Positions 41,614-50,613 of a DNA stretch of 64,000 nucleotides are shown piece after piece. A model generated the notes under the pieces. That model ran no database searches and was not told where the DNA came from. It saw only the letters and a list, made by a program, of their open reading frames with translations. Within the stretch, counting starts at the first letter, position 1, and each line of letters starts with the position of its first letter. The stretch is from Brevundimonas sp. M20 (GTDB lineage Bacteria > Pseudomonadota > Alphaproteobacteria > Caulobacterales > Caulobacteraceae): positions 1,317,001-1,381,000 of the forward strand of contig NZ_CP041243.1 in the NCBI RefSeq assembly GCF_006547065.1, in the 5' to 3' direction. A program made the position numbers and the translations under genes.

Positions 41614-41698
41614 ACCTGTCCTCGTCGCGGCGGGAATAGCCCCGCCATCTGACCGCAGATCGGCGTGTCCCGCCAGCCCGGAGGCTGGCGGACCGTGA

Positions 41699-44600
41699 TC
41701 ACTGGAACCAGGGGTCGTGCGGCGTCCCGGTGCTCATAGGGTCGCTGTAAGGACGATGCGGGCCATGGGGGGCGTCAACGATCAGCATGTCGTCGGTCGC
41801 GCCGAAGATGGAGCGGGGCAGGGGGGGCGTGTCGATGCCCGGCAGGACCAGCGGTTCGTTCACCATCTCGCCCTTGCCGGTCAGCGGTGGCAGAACCAGA
41901 GCGCCGTCATCCGCCTTGTCGTCTGACAGGGGAGGCAGCACGAAGGGATCTTCGATCAGTTCCTTGTCCGTGGGAGACAGGGGCATGACCTCGAAGGTCG
42001 GCTCGGCGGCCTGCTGGCCCAGAACCAGCACCGTCCCGTCCGCGAAGCGAACACTCTCGACCCCGTACAGAAGGTCTGTTCCATCCCGCCCGGCGACATT
42101 GTCGACCACGCGCCAGCCGCCGCTGATGCTGGAGATGGTGTAGTCGGCGCGCACGCCTTGCAGGAGGGCCATATCCGCGCCGGCCCCGCCGTTCAGGGTA
42201 TCGTTGCCGCCGCGCCCGGCCAGGGTGTCGTTGCCGCCCGATCCGGTGATGACGTTGTTCTGGGCGTTGCCGGTGCCGGCGAAATCGCCCGGGCCGACAT
42301 AGATCATGTTCTCGATGTTGGCCCGCAGGGTGAAGTTGCCCATGGTCGTTTGGACCGTGTCGACGCCTTCGCCCTCAAGCTCGATCAGGGTGTCCAGGGC
42401 ATCGACGATGTAGAGGTCATTCCCTCGGCCGCCGTACATCTCGTTGTTGCCGCCGCCGGAGCCGCCGATCAGGGTGTCGTTGCCGTCGAAGCCAAGAAGG
42501 ACATCATCGCCGATGGCGCCGTTGATGACGTTGTTCCCGGCATCGCCCATCAGGGTGTCGCGCAGGTTGGAACCGGTCAGGTTCTCGATCGAGGCGAAGG
42601 TGTCCTGTCCGCCAAGGCCGTCATTGGTGCTGCGGTTCGTATCCAGGCGCGCGGTGACCCCGGCGGTCGACAGGATGTAGGTGACGGTATCGACCCCCGC
42701 CCCGCCGTGCAGCGTGTCATTGCCCGCGCCGCCGGTCAGGACGTTGTCCAGCACATTGCCGTTGATGGCATAGTCGCCGGTCGCGACGGCCGTCGCGTTC
42801 TCGACATTGGGGCCCAGATTGTAGGCACGCAGCCCCCGCAGCTGGACCAGATCGGTTCCTTCGCCGGCGCCCTCGATGATGGAGTCGCTGACGTCCAGAA
42901 CATAGGTGTCGTTGCCGGCGCCGCCGTACAACTCGTTCGCGGCTCCGGTTCCGCCCATCAGGGTGTCGTTTCCGGCAAGGCCCAACAGGACATCGCGTTG
43001 GGTCCCGCCCATGATCACATTGTCACTGGCGTTGCCGGTTCCGGTGAAGGCCGCTGTTCCGGTGTAGGTCAGGTTCTCGACGTTGGTGGCCAGCCGCATT
43101 GAGGCCAGGGCGGTCTCGATGCGATCGATCCCCTCGCCGGCGAGTTCGACGACGCTGTCGCCGACGGCCTCGATCACATAGAGATCATCACCACGACCGC
43201 CGTAGAGTTCGTTGGCCACCCCGCCGCCGCCGCGAAGAATGTCGGCTCCATCCAGCCCCATCAGAACGTCGCGCCCCAGCCCGCCGCTCAGCGTGTTGTT
43301 GGCCGCGCTGCCGATCAATGTGTCGTTGGCTGCGGTCCCGATCAGGTGTTCGACGCTGATCAGGGTGTCCGAGGCTCCGTCCCCGTCACTGGAGGCGCGA
43401 CCTGTCCGCAGATCGACGGTAATGGCCGAGGCCGCGTTGCTGTAGTCGACGGTGTCGTCGCCGTCGCCGCCGTCGAGGATGTCGACGCCGCCGCGTCCTT
43501 GCAGACGGTCATCACCGGCGCCGCCCGTGAGATGGTTGGCCGCGTTGTCGCCCAGGATGGTGTCTGCGAATGCCGAGCCGCGGATGTTTTCGATCCCGGC
43601 CAGGGTGTCGGAGCCCCGATCACCGTCCGAGGAGGCGACGGCGTTGTAAAGCTGCACCGAGATACCGCCGGCGGCGTTTGAATAGTCCGCGGTGTCGATG
43701 CCCGCGCCGCCATTCAGCGTGTCATTGCCGGCGCCGCCATGAAGGATGTCGTCGCCATCGTGGCCGATGAGCTGTTCGCTTCGGGTTCCGCCGATGATGG
43801 TGTTGCTCAGTGCGTTGCCGATGCCGGAGGTCGCCGTTCCCGACAGTTCCAGTCGTTCAATATTGGCGCTCAGGGTGAAGCTGACCGTGCTGCGAACCGT
43901 GTCGTAGCCACCGCCGGTCTCGATCACCGTGTCGCCGGCATTGTCGACGAAATACAGATCATCGCCGTCGCCGCCGTCCATGGCGTCCGCGCCGGTCCCG
44001 CCCTCGAGCCGATCATTGCCGGCCCCACCCAACAGGGTGTCGGCGCCGTCGCCTCCGATCAGACTGTCGTGTCCGCCTCCGCCGGACAGAACGTCGGCGC
44101 CGGCAAGGCCCAGCATCCGGTCGTCAGCCAGGGTGCCCAGAAGGGAGTCGTTGCCGGTCGTGCCGTTGAAGCTGACCAGATAGGGGGTGGTGATCGCCTC
44201 GGAGAGGGTTTGCACGACCTGATTGGCCGTGTCCGCGCGCAGGTTAAGGCCGCCGTTGCTGTCGGCGATGGTCTGGAAGGCCGAGCCGGCATTCGTGTCC
44301 GAGCCCACCACCACGCTGTAGATTTCAACGCTGCGGTTCACCACCGTGCCGTCGGCCAGGGCGCCGAGCACGGTGACCGTGGTCAGGGCGCCGTCCGTGA
44401 CCGCGCTGATGTCCGCGATCGCACCGCTGCCGCCCAGCACGTCGCGCGCCAGCGCTTCGACCTCGGCTCTCAGATAGGTGTCCTTGGGAGGGGCGTCCCC
44501 GAACAGAACGATGCGGCGGATATTGGCGTCCTCGCGCCAGGAACCGATAGCGCCGGCGAGGGCGTGCCGCAGCCCCGAGTACACGCCTTCTGGCGTGTCG

Positions 44601-46003
44601 CCGCCTCCGCTGACCGAGATGCTGTTGATCGCATTCAGGGCGGCTGCGCGCCGTGCTTCGAGCGTGGTGTGATTGGTGAAGGACAGGATCGTTTGTGTTT
44701 CGCCGGGGTCCTTGAAGCCGACGATGCCGATCCGTGATTTCGCACCGGCAACCGGATCGCTGAAGATGTCGGATATCAGCCGGTTCGCGGCGGCCTTCAC
44801 CTGCGCGATGTCGTCATCCATGCTGCCGGTGGTGTCGATGACGAAGGCCAGGTCCTGACCGCCGCTGACGCAGACCGATCGTCCGACTTCCAGACGGCTA
44901 ACCTTGTCGCCGAACTGGACGAACTCGATCCCGGTGAGTGTGTCGGTCCCGTCAGTTTGCGCGCCGCGCAGGTGAGCGACCGTCCATGCGCCGGTCGTGG
45001 CGTTGTAGCTGATGTCGTAGTCGATGCAGGGGCCGGAAAACGCGGCGATGTCGCCCGTGCCGGCGCCGCCGTAGATGATGTCGTTACCCCCTCCGCCGCG
45101 GAGGATATCGTCACCGCCAAAGCCTTCGAGACGGTCATTTCCGGAACCCGCGTTGACCTGGTCCGTAACGATGTCCCGACCTATGTAGAATGTGTCGGCG
45201 TTCCGGTGGTTATTCGACAGAACCGGGCGGTCTTGCACGATGTCATTCGTAGCCACGACCACGACGACGGAATCTCTCGTCATCTGATTGTAGAATGATG
45301 ATGCTGTGATCCGCTGAACGGCTTCTACGTAGTTGGTGGCCGCGTGCGCGTCTGTTCCGACTCCAGATATTGAGCTCTGTGAATAGCTATTGTTATAGAA
45401 TACGATATTGTCTGTGGTTGATGAGAAATCTCCCGGCGGAAATGCCTTGAATACAAGGTCATTTTCGAAGCCGACGTTCAACACATCGCCGGTCAGTGAC
45501 GTTCTCGGCGTCGCAAATGTAATAAAGTCCGCAGTCGAGAACTGGGCGTAATTTCCGAAAGCGGAATCCCTGAGGAGATTGGCTGCAGCCGCGCCCAGGC
45601 TGTGTCCCGTGACCAGGATCGAGGATATCCCCGATGTGGCTGCGTAGTCGTTTATCGAGGTCAGTATGGAGCTGAATGAATTCAGGTACTCATACGTATA
45701 AATCGTATCATAATCTGTGGCGTCCAGCGGCGAGTCAGTGCCCCGGAATGAAATCGAGAGTTGATTTCCATTCCGGGAGACCTGGAGCGCCGCGGCGCCC
45801 CATGAGCTGGAAAAGACCCCGGCGGTGAAGCGACCGTCGTTGCTCAGGGAGCCCGCAAAGGGGCCTCCCGAGAAGCCGATTTGCGCCGCTGTCAGGGGGC
45901 TCCAGCCCGTAGGCAACACTCCCCCGACATAGGCTGCTGCAGCCAATTGCGCGGCATCCAGAACTCGCGCGGTAGAAACGCCTCGATAGTCGAAAAGCGG
46001 CAT
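41699..46003 (-). CDS. giant RTX protein: lipase-3 domain, VWA domain, calcium-binding repeats
   Basis: The product is 1434 residues with no Sec signal, as expected for type I secretion. Residues ~1–240 form a lipase class 3-like domain (SFRGTDSPLD, nucleophile Ser135 in VTGHSLGAAAA, possible Asp182 in ENDLVF, possible His220). A short RTX block follows (~286–315), then a von Willebrand A domain (~384–600) with MIDAS start DTTGSMDD. From ~610 come several blocks of GGxGxDxLxG calcium-binding nonapeptides. The tail (~1360–1434) is Pro/Leu-rich. No ABC exporter or membrane-fusion genes are present in the window, so it relies on a remote secretion system. It lies between ettA and the DUF6065-like gene. 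Confidence 0.87.
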   Translation of the reverse strand: MPLFDYRGVSTARVLDAAQLAAAAYVGGVLPTGWSPLTAAQIGFSGGPFAGSLSNDGRFTAGVFSSSWGAAALQVSRNGNQLSISFRGTDSPLDATDYDTIYTYEYLNSFSSILTSINDYAATSGISSILVTGHSLGAAAANLLRDSAFGNYAQFSTADFITFATPRTSLTGDVLNVGFENDLVFKAFPPGDFSSTTDNIVFYNNSYSQSSISGVGTDAHAATNYVEAVQRITASSFYNQMTRDSVVVVVATNDIVQDRPVLSNNHRNADTFYIGRDIVTDQVNAGSGNDRLEGFGGDDILRGGGGNDIIYGGAGTGDIAAFSGPCIDYDISYNATTGAWTVAHLRGAQTDGTDTLTGIEFVQFGDKVSRLEVGRSVCVSGGQDLAFVIDTTGSMDDDIAQVKAAANRLISDIFSDPVAGAKSRIGIVGFKDPGETQTILSFTNHTTLEARRAAALNAINSISVSGGGDTPEGVYSGLRHALAGAIGSWREDANIRRIVLFGDAPPKDTYLRAEVEALARDVLGGSGAIADISAVTDGALTTVTVLGALADGTVVNRSVEIYSVVVGSDTNAGSAFQTIADSNGGLNLRADTANQVVQTLSEAITTPYLVSFNGTTGNDSLLGTLADDRMLGLAGADVLSGGGGHDSLIGGDGADTLLGGAGNDRLEGGTGADAMDGGDGDDLYFVDNAGDTVIETGGGYDTVRSTVSFTLSANIERLELSGTATSGIGNALSNTIIGGTRSEQLIGHDGDDILHGGAGNDTLNGGAGIDTADYSNAAGGISVQLYNAVASSDGDRGSDTLAGIENIRGSAFADTILGDNAANHLTGGAGDDRLQGRGGVDILDGGDGDDTVDYSNAASAITVDLRTGRASSDGDGASDTLISVEHLIGTAANDTLIGSAANNTLSGGLGRDVLMGLDGADILRGGGGVANELYGGRGDDLYVIEAVGDSVVELAGEGIDRIETALASMRLATNVENLTYTGTAAFTGTGNASDNVIMGGTQRDVLLGLAGNDTLMGGTGAANELYGGAGNDTYVLDVSDSIIEGAGEGTDLVQLRGLRAYNLGPNVENATAVATGDYAINGNVLDNVLTGGAGNDTLHGGAGVDTVTYILSTAGVTARLDTNRSTNDGLGGQDTFASIENLTGSNLRDTLMGDAGNNVINGAIGDDVLLGFDGNDTLIGGSGGGNNEMYGGRGNDLYIVDALDTLIELEGEGVDTVQTTMGNFTLRANIENMIYVGPGDFAGTGNAQNNVITGSGGNDTLAGRGGNDTLNGGAGADMALLQGVRADYTISSISGGWRVVDNVAGRDGTDLLYGVESVRFADGTVLVLGQQAAEPTFEVMPLSPTDKELIEDPFVLPPLSDDKADDGALVLPPLTGKGEMVNEPLVLPGIDTPPLPRSIFGATDDMLIVDAPHGPHRPYSDPMSTGTPHDPWFQ

Positions 46004-46089
46004 GGCATCCCCCGATGCTCACCGATCGTTGCTATCTAAGCGCGAGCGGTGGGGTTTGCCAAGCCGACCGTTAACGATCTTTCCTCGCC

Positions 46090-47757
46090 TTACCGCCCGA
46101 ACTTCTGGAACTTGATCCGGCTGGGGATCAGGCTGTCGGCGCCCAGACGGCGCTTCTTGTCCTCTTCGTAGGCTTCGAAATTGCCTTCGAACCATTCGAC
46201 GTGGCTGTCGCCCTCGAAGGCGAGGATGTGGGTGGCCAGACGGTCCAGGAACCAGCGGTCGTGGGAGATCACCACGGCGCAGCCGGCGAACTCTTCCAGA
46301 GCCTCTTCGAGGTTCTGCAGGGTCTCGATGTCCAGATCGTTGGTCGGTTCGTCGAGCAGGATCAGATTGCCGCCCGAGGCGAGCGTCTTGGCCAGGTGGA
46401 CGCGGTTGCGTTCACCGCCCGACAGTTGCCCGACCTTCTTCTGCTGGTCGCCGCCCTTGAAGTTGAACGAACCGACATAGGCGCGGCTGTTAATCTCGCG
46501 CTTGCCGACCATCATGATGTCGGTGCCGCCCGAGATCGCCTGCCAGATGGTCTCGTCCGGCTTCAGGTCGTCGCGCGACTGGTCGACATAGGCCAGCTTG
46601 ACGGTCTCGCCGACCTTGATCGTGCCGCCGTCGGGCTGTTCCTGCCCGGTGATCAGCTTGAACATGGTCGACTTGCCGGCGCCGTTCGGGCCGATGACGC
46701 CGACGATGCCGTTGGGCGGCAGCTTGAAGGTCAGGTTGTCGAACAGAACCTTGTCGCCATACGACTTCTGCAGGCCCTCGACCTCCAGAACGACGTTGCC
46801 GAGGCGCGGGCCGGGCGGGATCTGGATGACGGCGAACGACTGGGCGCCACGCTGGTTTTCCTGCTCGGCGACCATCTTCTCATAGGCGGCCAGACGGGCC
46901 TTGGACTTGGCCTGCCGGGCCTTGGCGCCCGAGCGGACCCATTCCAGTTCGCGGGTGAGGGCGCGCTGGCGGGCTTCGGATTCAGACTGCTCCTGCACGA
47001 CGCGCTTCTGCTTGGCTTCCAGCCACGAAGAGTAGTTGCCCTCGTGCGGGTGGCCGCGACCGCGGTCCAGCTCCAGAGTCCATTTGGTGACCTGATCCAG
47101 GAAGTAGCGATCGTGGGTGACCAGGATCACGCAGCCCGGGAAGTTCTCGAGGTGGTGCTGCAGCCAGGCGACGGATTCGGCGTCCAGGTGGTTGGTCGGT
47201 TCGTCCATCAGCAGCATGTCGGGCTTCGACAGCAACAGGCGGGCCAGAGCCACGCGACGCTTTTCACCGCCCGACAGGTTTTCGACCGACCAGTCGTCCG
47301 GCGGGCAGCGCAGGGCGTCCATGGCCATTTCGATGCGGCTGTCGATGTCCCAGACATCGCCGGCGTCGATCTTCTCCTGGAGGGCCGTCATCTCCTCCAT
47401 CAGCTCGTCGGTGTAGTTCTCGCCCAGTTCGGCGGCCACTTCATTGAAGCGGTTCACCCACTGCTTCTCCTCGCACCAGGCCTCGACGTTCTGGCGAACG
47501 TTCAGGGCGGGGTCGAGCTGGGGCTCCTGCTCCAGATAGCCGCGTTTAATGCCGTCGGCGGCCTTGGCCTCGCCGGAGAATTCCTTGTCGAGCCCGGCCA
47601 TGATCTTGAGCAGGGTGGACTTGCCCGAGCCGTTGACGCCGACGACGCCGATCTTGGCGTCGTTATAGAAGCTCAGCCAGATGTTCTCGAAGATCTTCTT
47701 GCCGCCGGGAAAGGCCTTGGTGAGGCCTTGCATCTGGAAAATGTATTGCTGCGCCAT
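46090..47757 (-). CDS. ettA: energy-dependent translational throttle protein EttA (ABC-F)
   Basis: This 555-residue ABC-F ATPase has two ABC modules without membrane segments: Walker A GVNGSGKST and GPNGAGKST, signatures ENLSGGEKRRVALARLLL and LSGGERNRVHLAKTL, and Walker B LLMDEPTNHLD and LLDEPTNDLD. The inter-domain arm and the EttA-like C-terminus (WFEGNFEAYEEDKKRRLG) match the EttA type. It binds the ribosomal E site and gates entry into elongation according to ATP/ADP level. The length is standard. It is 86 bases upstream of the RTX gene on the same strand, but joint function is unlikely. Confidence 0.95.
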   Translation of the reverse strand: MAQQYIFQMQGLTKAFPGGKKIFENIWLSFYNDAKIGVVGVNGSGKSTLLKIMAGLDKEFSGEAKAADGIKRGYLEQEPQLDPALNVRQNVEAWCEEKQWVNRFNEVAAELGENYTDELMEEMTALQEKIDAGDVWDIDSRIEMAMDALRCPPDDWSVENLSGGEKRRVALARLLLSKPDMLLMDEPTNHLDAESVAWLQHHLENFPGCVILVTHDRYFLDQVTKWTLELDRGRGHPHEGNYSSWLEAKQKRVVQEQSESEARQRALTRELEWVRSGAKARQAKSKARLAAYEKMVAEQENQRGAQSFAVIQIPPGPRLGNVVLEVEGLQKSYGDKVLFDNLTFKLPPNGIVGVIGPNGAGKSTMFKLITGQEQPDGGTIKVGETVKLAYVDQSRDDLKPDETIWQAISGGTDIMMVGKREINSRAYVGSFNFKGGDQQKKVGQLSGGERNRVHLAKTLASGGNLILLDEPTNDLDIETLQNLEEALEEFAGCAVVISHDRWFLDRLATHILAFEGDSHVEWFEGNFEAYEEDKKRRLGADSLIPSRIKFQKFGR

Positions 47758-47941
47758 GAGGTGCGGTGCGCCCTGTCGTTAAATCGAATGGGGAGGTTGG
47801 CGCGGGATGTAGCGACCGCGCGGCGTCAGGGCAAATCACTAGGGGACGCAGGCGGCGGTTTGATGGCGGCGCATGCATCCATTCGCCCGCCTCGCGGCCT
47901 CTGTCCGGTACGCTCCGCTTTCGGGGCAGGGAGAGCCTTTC

Positions 47942-49456
47942 ATGCCTTCACGTCGCCTGTCCACGGCCCTTGCGGTCGCGATCCTGCTCGCTTCTCCGTC
48001 AGCGGGGATGGCGCAGGACCGGGCCGACTTCCCCGCCGCCATGGACGCCTTCGCCCGGCGCGCGCTCCAGCGCACAGAGGCCGTGCCGGGCATGGCGGTC
48101 GCGGTGGTGGATCGCGACGGCGCCGTCCTGAAAGCGGGGTATGGCGTCGCCGACGTTGAAACCGGCGCGCCCGTAACGACCGGGACGCGGTTCTACATCG
48201 CCTCGGCGACCAAGTCTTTCACCGCGCTGGCGATCACGGCGATGGCGGAAAGGGGCCAGGTCGATCCGGACGCCCCCCTGTCACGGTGGTCGCCGACCTC
48301 CGGCGTGTCGTCAGAGATCGCGAACCGCATCACCCTGACCGATCTGCTCAGCCACCGTTCCGGCGTGGACAACGGCGCCATCGCCTTTCGCGCGGCCTTT
48401 TCCGGCGACTGGACGCCGGAGACGATGTGGCGGCTGACTGACCAGACCCGTCCGCGCGAGGGCGGAGCCTACGGCGCCTTCGCCTATTCGAACGCGGGCT
48501 ACAATCTGGCGACGGTCCTGCTCGAACATGAGCAGGGGCGGGACTGGCGGGCGCTGGTGCGGGACGAAGTGCTGGAGCCGCTGGGCATGGCCCGGACGAC
48601 CGCCTTCATCAACGAAGCGCGGGCCGATGGCGGCGTCGTGGCCGCCGGCCATCTCGGGTTGATCGCCGGGCATCCCGAGCGCTCGCCCCTGCAGAAGGTG
48701 GACGCCACCATGCAGTCGGCGGGCGGGCTGATCTCGACCGCGGATGACATGGCGATCTGGCTGGAGGCCCAGATCAATGATGGACGGGTGGCCGGGCGGC
48801 AGGCCTTGCCCGCCGGCCTGATCGCTTCGACCCATGCGCCGCGCGTGGCGCAGGACACCACCTTCGGCGACTACGTCCGCACCGGCTACGGGCTGGGTTG
48901 GCAGGTGGGGCGCTATCGGGACGATGTCCTGATCCACCATTTCGGCAATTTCTCCGGCTCGCGCGCGCATGTCTCCTTCATGCCGGAGCGCGGGCTGGGC
49001 GTGGCCGTGATGGTCAATGAGGATGCCGTCGCGGGCGAACTGGCCGATCTGGTGGCCAACTACGCCTACGACTGGTTCGCCCGCCTGCCCGATATCGAGG
49101 CGGTCTATGATGCGAAACTGGAGGAACTGGCCGTCCGAGGTGACCGCCGCCGGGCCGGACTGGCGGCGGGCCGCGAGGCGCGGGCGCAGCGGCCCCGCAC
49201 GCTCAGCCTGACCGACGCCGCCTATGTCGGCGACTACGTCAGCCCGGCCTACGGAACGATGACGGTGCGGGCGGCGGACGGGCGGCTGGTTCTGTCCATC
49301 GGCGTGCAGTCCGCCGTCGCCGAAAACTACACCGACCCCGAAAGCCTGCGGGTCGAGCTGACGCCGCTGGCGGGCGAGGTGGTGGTCTTCACGATCGGAG
49401 ACGACGGTCGCCCGATTTCACTGACCTACGACGGCGAGTCTTTCGTCAGGCGTTGA
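47942..49456 (+). CDS. serine hydrolase, class C beta-lactamase family
   Basis: This 504-residue secreted enzyme has a signal peptide (MPSRRLSTALAVAILLASPSAGMAQ) and the penicillin-binding fold. The nucleophile motif is SATK (Ser88, Lys91), the second motif YSN is in FAYSNAGYNL, and HHFGNFSGSRAHV replaces the KTG-type motif. The C-terminal ~100 residues form an additional lipocalin-like beta domain seen in DD-peptidase/esterase relatives. Substrate (ester, D-peptide or beta-lactam) cannot be set from sequence; the non-KTG motif suggests esterase or peptidase rather than true AmpC. ATG 47942 has GGGAGAGCC upstream. Confidence 0.85.
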   Translation: MPSRRLSTALAVAILLASPSAGMAQDRADFPAAMDAFARRALQRTEAVPGMAVAVVDRDGAVLKAGYGVADVETGAPVTTGTRFYIASATKSFTALAITAMAERGQVDPDAPLSRWSPTSGVSSEIANRITLTDLLSHRSGVDNGAIAFRAAFSGDWTPETMWRLTDQTRPREGGAYGAFAYSNAGYNLATVLLEHEQGRDWRALVRDEVLEPLGMARTTAFINEARADGGVVAAGHLGLIAGHPERSPLQKVDATMQSAGGLISTADDMAIWLEAQINDGRVAGRQALPAGLIASTHAPRVAQDTTFGDYVRTGYGLGWQVGRYRDDVLIHHFGNFSGSRAHVSFMPERGLGVAVMVNEDAVAGELADLVANYAYDWFARLPDIEAVYDAKLEELAVRGDRRRAGLAAGREARAQRPRTLSLTDAAYVGDYVSPAYGTMTVRAADGRLVLSIGVQSAVAENYTDPESLRVELTPLAGEVVVFTIGDDGRPISLTYDGESFVRR

Positions 49457-49672
49457 TCAGCGCGCGGCTGGAAGCACCGCCAGCAGCGCGCGCGTGAAAC
49501 CGCTCGGGGCGACCGTCAGGTGATCCTCGTGGTTCAACACTTCGCTGGTCAAGGTCAGGCCCCGGTAGTTGCTGGGGCCCGCCTTCACGGGTGGCGGCGG
49601 CTTGCGCCGAGGTTTGGGCGTCGACCTGTCCGGTGCAGGACGAGCCCGACGCCGCATGCCCGATTCCCCCAA
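49457..49672 (-). pseudogene. remnant of a COG2819-type alpha/beta hydrolase (C-terminal piece)
   Basis: A 71-residue frame whose last ~37 residues (NYRGLTLTSEVLNHEDHLTV…GFTRALLAVL) look like the C-terminus of siderophore-esterase-like alpha/beta hydrolases. It includes the EDH triplet that would carry the catalytic His. The first half is a basic Pro-rich stretch unlike the family, and no nucleophile elbow is found upstream. It is probably a decayed gene fragment behind the serine hydrolase gene. It could also be an unrelated small protein. Confidence 0.4.
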
Positions 49673-49751
49673 AAGCTTCAGCGTCGGGGAGCCTCGGGAA
49701 AAATGTGGCGACGAGGGGCGTGTAGCCGCCCCCTCGCGCCCGGCGTCCGGG

Positions 49752-50501
49752 TCAGGCCCCGATGCCGCCGTCGACCAGAATGCTGGCGCCGGTGATGTAG
49801 CTCGCGCCCGGTCCCGCCAGAAAGGCGACGGCCGAGGCGATGTCCTGCGGCTGGCCGTACCGACCCAGCGAGATGCCGTTCAGCATCATGGGGGCGTTCG
49901 GGCCGTCCGCCGGGTTCATGTCGGTGTCCGTTGCGCCGGGCTTGACCAGATTGACGGTGATCCCGCGCGGGCCGACCTCACGCGACAGGCCCAGGGTGAA
50001 GGCTTCCAGCGCCGACTTGGTCGCCGAATAGACGGTCACGCCCGGGAAGGGCACGCGGTCGGCCAGAACACTGCTGATCGAGATGATCCGTCCGCCGTCG
50101 CCGAGGTGGGGCAGGGCGGCCTTGGAGGTCAGCAGGACCCCGCGAACATTGACGTTCAGCAGGGCGTCGATCTGCTCCACAGTCTGGTCGGCGAACATCG
50201 CTTCACCCGCGATGCCCGCGTTGTTCACCAGGATGTCGAGGCCGCCCAGAACGGCGACGGCGCCGTCCACGGCCTTCTGCGGGCCTTCGGTCGAACCGGC
50301 GTCGGCCTGCACCACAACCGCCTTGCGGCCAAGCGCGCGGATTTCGGCGGCGACCGCCTCGGCTTTTTCGGCGGATTTTTCATAGGTGATGGCGACGTCG
50401 GCGCCGTCGGCGGCCAGTTGGCGGGCGATGGCGGCGCCGATGCCGCGGCTGCCGCCGGTGACGAGGGCGCGCTTGCCGGAAAGGGGGAGAGAAGCGGTCA
50501 T
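49752..50501 (-). CDS. SDR family oxidoreductase
   Basis: A 249-residue short-chain dehydrogenase/reductase. It has the cofactor motif VTGGSRGIGAAIARQL, VNNAGIAG, catalytic Ser in IISISSVLA, YSATK (Tyr and Lys) and PGATDTDMNP. The residues after the first beta strand and the second strand (AITYEKSAEKAE) suggest NADP(H) use. The start is ambiguous: ATG 50501 (MTASLPLSGKRALV) with a GGAA-type site, or ATG 50516, which would abut the palindrome. It diverges from a TetR gene that probably controls it. Confidence 0.9.
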   Translation of the reverse strand: MTASLPLSGKRALVTGGSRGIGAAIARQLAADGADVAITYEKSAEKAEAVAAEIRALGRKAVVVQADAGSTEGPQKAVDGAVAVLGGLDILVNNAGIAGEAMFADQTVEQIDALLNVNVRGVLLTSKAALPHLGDGGRIISISSVLADRVPFPGVTVYSATKSALEAFTLGLSREVGPRGITVNLVKPGATDTDMNPADGPNAPMMLNGISLGRYGQPQDIASAVAFLAGPGASYITGASILVDGGIGA

Positions 50502-50519
50502 GATCTGGTTTTCCATTCT

Positions 50520-50533
50520 GTAACGAGCGTTAC
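50520..50533. promoter_or_regulatory. TetR operator between the SDR and TetR genes
   Basis: GTAACG and CGTTAC flank a two-base centre, giving a perfect 14-bp inverted repeat just upstream of the SDR start and 80 bases before the divergent TetR start. The symmetry and position suit repression of the SDR gene and autoregulation of the TetR gene. Confidence 0.6.
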
Positions 50534-50613
50534 GGAACGCCAGATGGAAAGCTTGCCTCCCGCCGTCAAGGGATTATGTATCGATCATTCAAAAATAAGG
50601 TCCGGAAGCCGCG

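Noticed and set aside
42158..44300. Dense DNA repeats suggesting a CRISPR or satellite array
   Set aside because: They are imperfect codon-level repeats of the GGxGxD nonapeptide in the RTX gene, with no equal-length spacers.
46201..48159. Plus-strand frame of about 650 codons opposite ettA
   Set aside because: Antisense shadow of ettA. The Val/Asp/Leu-rich pattern comes from the reversed ABC coding sequence.
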